Assembly (NCBI GenBank): GCA_036278715.1
Contig: DASUKN010000082.1
Coordinates: forward strand, 1-64,000
Direction: 5' to 3'
DNA from: Udaeobacter sp025935755
GTDB taxonomy: Bacteria; Verrucomicrobiota; Verrucomicrobiia; Chthoniobacterales; UBA10450
DNA length: 64,000 nucleotides
Within the stretch, counting starts at the first letter, position 1, and every line of letters begins with the position of its first letter. The position numbers and the translations under genes are program-made. Below are positions 58,906-64,000 of this stretch, piece after piece. A model generated the notes under the pieces. The model was not told the DNA's origin and ran no database searches. It saw only the letters and a list, made by a program, of their open reading frames with translations.

Positions 58906-61900
58906 GTGGAAAAATCAGCGGAACTTTTGGAGCGCGTCGCAGCGAGCGAACCGATCGCGCGCAAGCTGGAAGCGATACAGCGGGCGGAATGGCCCGTTCG
59001 ATTTTCCCATGTAATCCAGCCGGCACAGCCGTTTCTGGCGGCCGTGATGGCGCATACCTCGTTCGGTCGTCAAACAGATCAGCGGAAGAGTCGTTCCGCA
59101 ATCTGGGTCCTTTGTCCGACCGTTCATTCGCAGGAACTCTTTTATGAAAGCTTGCTGAATTGGCAGCCGGATGCGCTCTTCCTGCCAGAAGCAGAATTAA
59201 CCGGGATCGAAAACGTTTTGCCCGATCCGGAAATCGCAGCGGAACGGCTGGCATTATTTCTGCAGATCGACCGCGAGAATGGTTCACGCATCATGGTGGC
59301 GACACGCGCAGCTCTCGATCAGTCTGCGCCGAAACGCGGAACGCTCGATTCTGCGGTTGTTCAATTCCGGCGTGGAGCAACGGCAGAAATGCAAACTCTT
59401 CTCGAGCAAGTCGTCCGGGGCGGATACGAACGCGTCTCACAAGTTACCACTCGTGGACAGTTCGCTGTCCGTGGCGGGATTGTCGATCTTTATTCGTGGC
59501 ATGCGCCGTTGCCGTTTCGATTGGAATTTTTCGGCGATCAACTCGAATCGCTGCGCGAGTTCGACATCGATACGCAAACGTCAGTGCGCGATTTGCGCGC
59601 CATCGATGTGCTGTTGAATCAAGGAGCAGCGGATCAAAGCGGATCGGTTCGCGATTACATCCGCGACACCGATCTGATTATCGACATCGAACCACTTGAA
59701 AACACGCCGGTGACGGGGAGCACGGGCGCCTCGCCCGCACTGCTACCCACCTCGCGGGCCAGCGGGAAGATTTTTGGCGAGGCGCCAAAAACAGCGGGCG
59801 AGGGCGCCCGCGCTCCCCAAGGCACTTCGCGCACACACATCCAAATCAGTGAAGGTTGGATCGAACAACCTGATCATTCCGAGCGAACTCGAGGCGGCAA
59901 CGCAGCCCCGGAATTTCGGGGTGAGGCCAGGCTTTCAATCCCGTCGCAAAATCAGAAGGCAGCGCTGGTGGATCCTTCGGCTGCTGCCGCGCCTGCGGCA
60001 TTCGGTCAAGATGACATCAGTGGCGAAATCGAGGATTTCTCGGGCGCATTTGTAGATTGTGAGATCGGAGAGTTTGGCGCGGGCGATCTCGTGCTGGCGG
60101 AGACCAAACGCGCGCAGTTCATCGAGCGTTTGACGCAATGGCGCGCGAACGATGCCCGGATCGTCATTTATTTTCAGACCGAAGGCGAGATCGAGCGATT
60201 CCGCGAAATCATGGCAGGCACACTTGAGGGCATTGATTTCGTGGAGGGAACGCTTGCGCGCGGATTCTGTTTTCCTGCAGCTAATCTTGTTGTTCTCTCG
60301 GCCGGCGAGTTGTTCGGAAGATTCGCAGTTCATCCTCGACGGCTTTTGCGGCTGCGACGCGCTGAACGTCATCGCGCCCAAATCGATTTCAGCGAGCTGG
60401 CCGAAGGCGATTTGGTCGTCCACCTCGAACACGGCATTGGGAGGTTCCTCGGCGTAGAAAAAATACCTCGTAGCACAGGCTTCCAGCCTGTGGAACCCGC
60501 CGGCGTCCCGCCGGATTCAGCAAGCAAGATGCTCGCCGGCCCCGCAGACAAGATGTCTGCACTACAAGAAGAACAGGAAGTACTCGTTCTCGAATTCGCC
60601 GATGAAGCGAAGTTGTATGTGCCGCTTGAGCAGGCCTATCTCGTTTCGCGTTACGTTGGTGCAGGAAAAAAATCGCCGCCGCTCAGCTCGTTAGGCGATG
60701 GCAAATGGGCACGCGCAAAAATTAAAGCGGCGGCATCCATTTTCGATTACGCAGGCAAAATGTTGGCGATCCAGGCGGAACGCCAGATGCAGGCGGGCTA
60801 TGCATTCGCTCCGGATACGAAATGGCAGGCGGAATTTGAACGGTCGTTCCCGTTCCGCGAAACGCCGGACCAAATGAAGGCCATCATCGATGCGAAAATC
60901 GATATGGAACGGCCGCGGCCGATGGATCGGCTGATTTGCGGGGACGTCGGCTTCGGCAAAACGGAAGTCGCAGTCCGCGCCGCATTCAAGGCCGTGATGG
61001 AAGGCAAACAAGTGGCAGTGCTCGCGCCAACCACTGTTCTGGCCCAGCAACATTTCGAAGTGTTCCGGCAACGCATGCTCGAGTACCCGGTGCGAATCGA
61101 AATGCTCAGCCGTTTTCGTTCGCAATCCGAACAGAAAAAAGTTCTGAAACTGTTGCGGGAAGGCGGGGTCGACATTGTGATTGGCACTCACCGGCTCATC
61201 TCCGGAGATGTGGTATTCAAAGACCTGGGTCTGGTCGTGATTGACGAGGAACAGCGATTCGGCGTTCTGCACAAGGAGAAATTCAAAGAGCTCTTCAAGC
61301 TCGTGGATGTGCTGACACTTTCCGCCACACCGATTCCGCGCACGCTCTACCTGTCTTTAGTGGGCGTGAAAGATATGTCCACGATCGAAACTCCGCCGCT
61401 CAATCGTTTACCGGTCGAAACGGTAGTTTCGGCATACGACGAGCGGATCATCCGTTTGGCCATCGATCGCGAACTGGAACGGCAGGGGCAGGTGTTCTTT
61501 TTGCACAACCGGATCGCGTCGATCGAGCGAGTCCGGGAGCGAATCGTCAACCTTTGTCCGCAGGCCAGAGTCGAAATCGGCCACGGTCAGATGGATGCCG
61601 ATGAACTGGAATCGGTGATGGCGCGATTCATCGCCGGGAAAATAGATGTGCTCGTTTGTACCACGATCATTGAAAGCGGTCTCGATATTCCAAATGCAAA
61701 CACGATCATCATCGATCGAGCGGACCAATTCGGGCTCGCGGATTTGTATCAGCTGCGCGGGCGTGTTGGTCGTGCCGAACATAAGGCTTACGCGTATCTG
61801 CTTCTCCCGCGTGAGATGATGACCGTCGGTGCCGCGCGCAAGCGGATCAGCGCGATAAAGCAATACAGCTCCCTGGGCGCCGGTTTTCGAATCGCCATGC

Positions 61901-62544
61901 GCGATTTGGAAATCCGCGGCGCGGGCAGCATTCTTGGCACCGCGCAGAGCGGCCACATCATGGCTGTGGGGTTCGACTTGTATTGTCAGTTGCTCAAGCA
62001 GGCGGTGGCGCAACTGAAAGGACAAAAACCGCGACTGCGCCTGGATGTGGACGTGCGCCTTGATTTTGTGGTGACAAACGAGGCTGAGTTTATCGCGCCG
62101 CCGGCTATAGCGCGAGGCTCCGGTTCGCCAGAGGTCGAACCCTCTGTGGCGAACTTGCGCGGTGGTAACGCAAGCGAGACGCATGCGCTACTTCGCCTTC
62201 CAGCGTTTATTCCAGTCACGTACGTAAGCGACCCGACGATGCGAATCAAAGCGTACCGCGAGATAGCGGAGATCACTTCGCGCGAGCAACTCGAACGGCT
62301 CCGCCGCGAATGGCGTGACCGTTTCGGAGCCTTTCCTTCCGCTGTTGAGAATTTATTCGGGCTCGTTGAGATCAAACTTGCCGCAGCAGACTCAGGTGTG
62401 AGCCGTGTGGAAGTGCGCGAGCGCAAAGTGATGTTGACGCGGCACGGGGATTTTATACTTGTCGCGGGCAAATTCCCCCGTTTAGTAGCCCCCGGAATCG
62501 ATCAATACCTCCCGGAGATTGTCGAATTGATCAACAAGTTATGA
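58906..62544 (+). CDS. mfd: Transcription-repair coupling factor
   Basis: Mfd displaces RNA polymerase stalled at damage and recruits UvrA. The start is GTG at 58906. Seen: the UvrB-like region (about residues 1-230), the RNA-polymerase-interacting CarD-like domain (EGDLVVHLEHGIGRFLGVEK, about 490-515), helicase motifs GDVGFGKTEVAVRAAF (about 678), IDEEQRFG, TLSATPIPRTL, LRGRVGRAEHKAYAYL and GAGSILGTAQSGH, and the C-terminal TRCF domain. At 1212 residues it is longer than usual, because at least four repeat-derived stretches are in frame (about 270-305, 322-371, 521-553, 1067-1096). All lie between domains or in loops; all motifs are intact. Confidence 0.96.
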   Translation: MEKSAELLERVAASEPIARKLEAIQRAEWPVRFSHVIQPAQPFLAAVMAHTSFGRQTDQRKSRSAIWVLCPTVHSQELFYESLLNWQPDALFLPEAELTGIENVLPDPEIAAERLALFLQIDRENGSRIMVATRAALDQSAPKRGTLDSAVVQFRRGATAEMQTLLEQVVRGGYERVSQVTTRGQFAVRGGIVDLYSWHAPLPFRLEFFGDQLESLREFDIDTQTSVRDLRAIDVLLNQGAADQSGSVRDYIRDTDLIIDIEPLENTPVTGSTGASPALLPTSRASGKIFGEAPKTAGEGARAPQGTSRTHIQISEGWIEQPDHSERTRGGNAAPEFRGEARLSIPSQNQKAALVDPSAAAAPAAFGQDDISGEIEDFSGAFVDCEIGEFGAGDLVLAETKRAQFIERLTQWRANDARIVIYFQTEGEIERFREIMAGTLEGIDFVEGTLARGFCFPAANLVVLSAGELFGRFAVHPRRLLRLRRAERHRAQIDFSELAEGDLVVHLEHGIGRFLGVEKIPRSTGFQPVEPAGVPPDSASKMLAGPADKMSALQEEQEVLVLEFADEAKLYVPLEQAYLVSRYVGAGKKSPPLSSLGDGKWARAKIKAAASIFDYAGKMLAIQAERQMQAGYAFAPDTKWQAEFERSFPFRETPDQMKAIIDAKIDMERPRPMDRLICGDVGFGKTEVAVRAAFKAVMEGKQVAVLAPTTVLAQQHFEVFRQRMLEYPVRIEMLSRFRSQSEQKKVLKLLREGGVDIVIGTHRLISGDVVFKDLGLVVIDEEQRFGVLHKEKFKELFKLVDVLTLSATPIPRTLYLSLVGVKDMSTIETPPLNRLPVETVVSAYDERIIRLAIDRELERQGQVFFLHNRIASIERVRERIVNLCPQARVEIGHGQMDADELESVMARFIAGKIDVLVCTTIIESGLDIPNANTIIIDRADQFGLADLYQLRGRVGRAEHKAYAYLLLPREMMTVGAARKRISAIKQYSSLGAGFRIAMRDLEIRGAGSILGTAQSGHIMAVGFDLYCQLLKQAVAQLKGQKPRLRLDVDVRLDFVVTNEAEFIAPPAIARGSGSPEVEPSVANLRGGNASETHALLRLPAFIPVTYVSDPTMRIKAYREIAEITSREQLERLRREWRDRFGAFPSAVENLFGLVEIKLAAADSGVSRVEVRERKVMLTRHGDFILVAGKFPRLVAPGIDQYLPEIVELINKL
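59715..59818. repeat. In-frame inverted repeat 1 in mfd
   Basis: GGGGAGCACGGGCGCCTC and its inverse GGGCGCCCGCGCTCCCC mark the ends; the centre holds GGCGAGGCGCC. Family of the GGGGAGCGC elements at 52290 and 54210. Translated as GSTGASPALL...GEGARAPQ. Confidence 0.82.
59873..60019. repeat. In-frame repeat 2 in mfd, GTCATTCCGAGC family
   Basis: Begins TCATTCCGAGCGAACTCG and ends GCATTCGGTCAAGATGACAT. Translated as HSERTRGGNAAPEFRG...AFGQDDIS. The length of 147 bases is a multiple of three. Confidence 0.82.
60470..60565. repeat. In-frame repeat 3 in mfd, composite hairpin
   Basis: GTAGCACAGGCTTCCAGCC...GCAGACAAGATGTCTGCACTAC, with the inner hairpin CCGGCGTCCCGCCGG. Same design as 55023-55127. 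Translated as STGFQPVEPAGVPP...ADKMSALQ. It sits just after the CarD-like domain. Confidence 0.85.
62107..62193. repeat. In-frame repeat 4 in mfd
   Basis: TAGCGCGAGGCTCCGG, then CAGAGGTCGAACCCTCTG (a hairpin), then CGCAAGCGAGACGCATGCGC. It shares GCAAGCGAGACGCAT with the dxr insertion. Translated as RGSGSPEVEPSV...NASETHALL. Confidence 0.8.
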
Positions 62545-63527
62545 GTAATTTGATGCGTTCTTGTTTGGCCGTTTTGCTGGCAGCCGGTGCGCTCACGCCG
62601 ATCTGCAGTCTCACCGGTGCCGAGCAGGCACCTACCGTCGTAGATGGCATTGCCGCGGTTGTTAATGGTGAGGTCATCACCTACTCGCAAGTTCGCGCTT
62701 TGTCCGCGCCGCAGGAAAGAATGTTGCGCCAGCAGTACACGGGCGACGAGTTAGCAAAGAAATTAACGCAGCTCCGCGAGCTCGCAGTCAAAGACCTGAT
62801 CGATCGGCGGCTCGTGATTCAGGCATTCAAAAAGGAAAGCTTCGAGATTCCCGATCACCTCGTCGATATGCGAGTCCAACAGATCATCCGGGAATCTTTC
62901 GGCGGTGACCGCAACACCTTCGTCAAAACTCTCGAGGCGCAAAATTACACGTTGGGCGAGTTCAAAGAAAAAGAGATGGAAAAGATCATCGTGGGAGCGA
63001 TGAAGAGTCACAACGTAAAGTCAAACTCGGTGGTGTCGCCGACGAAAATCGAGGAGTACTACCGGAAACACCGTGATGAGTTTACGTCGAAGGAACAGAT
63101 CAAGCTGCGAATGATCATGATTTCCGGCCATAAGGACACTGCGAACGCTCCTGCGCAAAAAGAACTCGCCGAAGAAGTGCTCGGAAAGCTCGCCAGTGGC
63201 GCGGAATTTGACCAGATGGCGCAGATGTATTCCGAAGACAGCACGAAGGATAACGGCGGCGACTGGGGCTGGATCGAGCGCAAAACTCTGGCGGAGCCGC
63301 TGGAAAAATTCGCCTTCAACATGCCGGTCGGCAGAATCAGCAACATCATCGATTACGCCGGCAATTATTACATTCTCAAGGTCGAGGATAAACACGGCGG
63401 CAGCACCAAATCGCTCAACGAAGTGCGGGGCGACATCGAGAAAAAACTGGTGCAAGAACAAGCTCAGGAAATCCAGGAACGTTGGCTCGCCAGTCTGCGG
63501 CAGAAAGCCTACATCAAGCAGTTCTAA
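62541..63527 (+). CDS. SurA-like periplasmic peptidyl-prolyl isomerase/chaperone
   Basis: Helps fold outer-membrane proteins in the periplasm. The ATG overlaps the mfd stop as ATGA, so the two are translationally coupled. Seen: a signal peptide (ending SLTGAEQ), the SurA N-terminal region (VVDGIAAVVNGEVITYSQV, then a helix-rich part to about residue 170) and one parvulin domain (about 180-285) with QIKLRMIM, FDQMAQMYSEDSTKDNGGDWGW and FNMPVGRISNII. The 328 residues hold one parvulin domain where E. coli SurA has two. Symbol withheld because PpiD/PrsA-type homologues look similar. Confidence 0.9.
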   Translation: MSNLMRSCLAVLLAAGALTPICSLTGAEQAPTVVDGIAAVVNGEVITYSQVRALSAPQERMLRQQYTGDELAKKLTQLRELAVKDLIDRRLVIQAFKKESFEIPDHLVDMRVQQIIRESFGGDRNTFVKTLEAQNYTLGEFKEKEMEKIIVGAMKSHNVKSNSVVSPTKIEEYYRKHRDEFTSKEQIKLRMIMISGHKDTANAPAQKELAEEVLGKLASGAEFDQMAQMYSEDSTKDNGGDWGWIERKTLAEPLEKFAFNMPVGRISNIIDYAGNYYILKVEDKHGGSTKSLNEVRGDIEKKLVQEQAQEIQERWLASLRQKAYIKQF

Positions 63528-63635
63528 GGCGGGTCAGCGCGCAGACGTGGTTGCGTTGGTCATCACGCAAGTTTCGCGCTCAGGCTCGTAATCGCGCTCG
63601 TGATCGATTAGATAAACCGTCTTACGATCACGAGC

Positions 63636-64000
63636 ATGAGCAGGACGAAGCCGCGCATTGGAATCACACTTGGTGATTGCGCCGGCATTGGACCGGAGAT
63701 TGTTGAACTTGCTCTGAAATCGGGGCGCGTCCCCGATTCGGCTGATTACTTCGTCATTGGTCGCCAACCAAATTGTACTGCCGGCGAGCCGACGCCTGAT
63801 ACTGCCCGAGCGGCTGCTGCTGCGCTCGAAGAAGCGGTTACACTCGCACGGCGCGGCGAACTCAATGCGATCGTTACAGGTCCGATTCACAAAGCCCGAA
63901 TGTATGAAGTCGGATTCAGGTTCCCGGGACAGACCGAATTCTTTGCGGAACGCTGCGGGGTCGAAAATTTCGCCATGTGTTTGACCGGCGGGAAACTCAC
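63636..64000 (+). CDS. pdxA: 4-hydroxythreonine-4-phosphate dehydrogenase (3' partial)
   Basis: Oxidises 4-phosphohydroxy-L-threonine in the DXP-dependent pyridoxal-phosphate pathway. The frame starts at the ATG at 63636 (MSRTKPRIGITLGD) and is open to the window edge. Seen: GITLGDCAGIGPEI (family ITLGDPAGIGPEI), VIGRQ, GEPTPDTARAA, IVTGPIHKARMYEVG and FPGQTEFFAE. The family usually has GHTE there, where the His is a metal ligand; here it reads GQTE. The N-terminal half is shorter than in E. coli PdxA. Only about 121 residues are visible, so the other ligands cannot be checked. Confidence 0.85.
   Translation, partial: MSRTKPRIGITLGDCAGIGPEIVELALKSGRVPDSADYFVIGRQPNCTAGEPTPDTARAAAAALEEAVTLARRGELNAIVTGPIHKARMYEVGFRFPGQTEFFAERCGVENFAMCLTGGKL

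Overview
Organism. The window (about 55% G+C by eye) looks like a chromosomal segment of a soil Verrucomicrobiota bacterium, most like the Chthoniobacterales/Udaeobacter type. This is inferred from gene content and style: a long three-domain IspG, a sigma-factor/Ser-Thr-kinase/TolB/TPR pair, four-helix-bundle and GxxExxY orphan proteins, a CbiX plus Fe-S (DR2241-type) pair, an S74-type tail-fibre protein, and dense short palindromic repeats between and inside genes. No rRNA, tRNA, CRISPR array, insertion sequence or prophage was recognised.

Layout. 1-5.2 kb: uvrC (5' end outside the window), a PBP2-type transpeptidase, a repeat array and an aldo/keto reductase. 5.3-8.6 kb (minus strand): heme peroxidase, a small coiled-coil protein and a vanadium-haloperoxidase-like PAP2 protein. 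8.7-15.8 kb: sigma factor, membrane Ser/Thr kinase with TPRs, CbiX, GAF protein, Fe-S protein, amidohydrolase. 15.8-18.1 kb: a decayed MFS/spermidine-synthase gene. 18.1-29.9 kb: rpoN, LOG protein, lipid kinase, D-2-hydroxyacid dehydrogenase, ZIP transporter, lysA, two secreted unknowns, agmatine deiminase, HMA protein, SGNH esterase. 30.1-33.7 kb: gapA-pgk-tpiA. 33.8-35.1 kb: a frameshifted tail-fibre gene. 35.3-46.9 kb: miaA-hflX, ybeY, plsC-cdsA (minus strand), and cdsA-dxr-rseP-ispG. 47-54.1 kb: UvrD-family helicase, malQ, sulfurtransferase, amidohydrolase, CDGSH protein. 54.4-64 kb: S9 peptidase, L,D-transpeptidase, DAHP synthase, mfd, a SurA-like protein and pdxA (3' end outside the window).

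How the genes work together. Most genes are housekeeping: glycolysis (gapA, pgk, tpiA), MEP isoprenoid synthesis (dxr, ispG), phospholipid synthesis (plsC, two cdsA), DNA repair (uvrC, mfd, uvrD family), cell wall (PBP2, L,D-transpeptidase), amino acid, shikimate and PLP synthesis (lysA, aroF, pdxA).

Most unusual content. (1) Three small orphan genes, one four-helix-bundle protein and two GxxExxY proteins, each sit inside an inverted-repeat cassette. Each cassette fits tightly between the stop codon of one housekeeping gene and the start codon of the next (gapA|pgk, cdsA|dxr, uvrD|malQ). (2) Several families of palindromic repeats lie between genes and also in frame inside at least nine proteins (uvrC, Ser/Thr kinase, cbiX, lysA, dxr, ispG, uvrD, S9 peptidase, mfd), much like Rickettsia palindromic elements. 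(3) A 49-residue basic protein gene with its own ribosome site and terminator, and a small coiled-coil gene that shares its core with the tail-fibre C-terminus, are easily missed genes.
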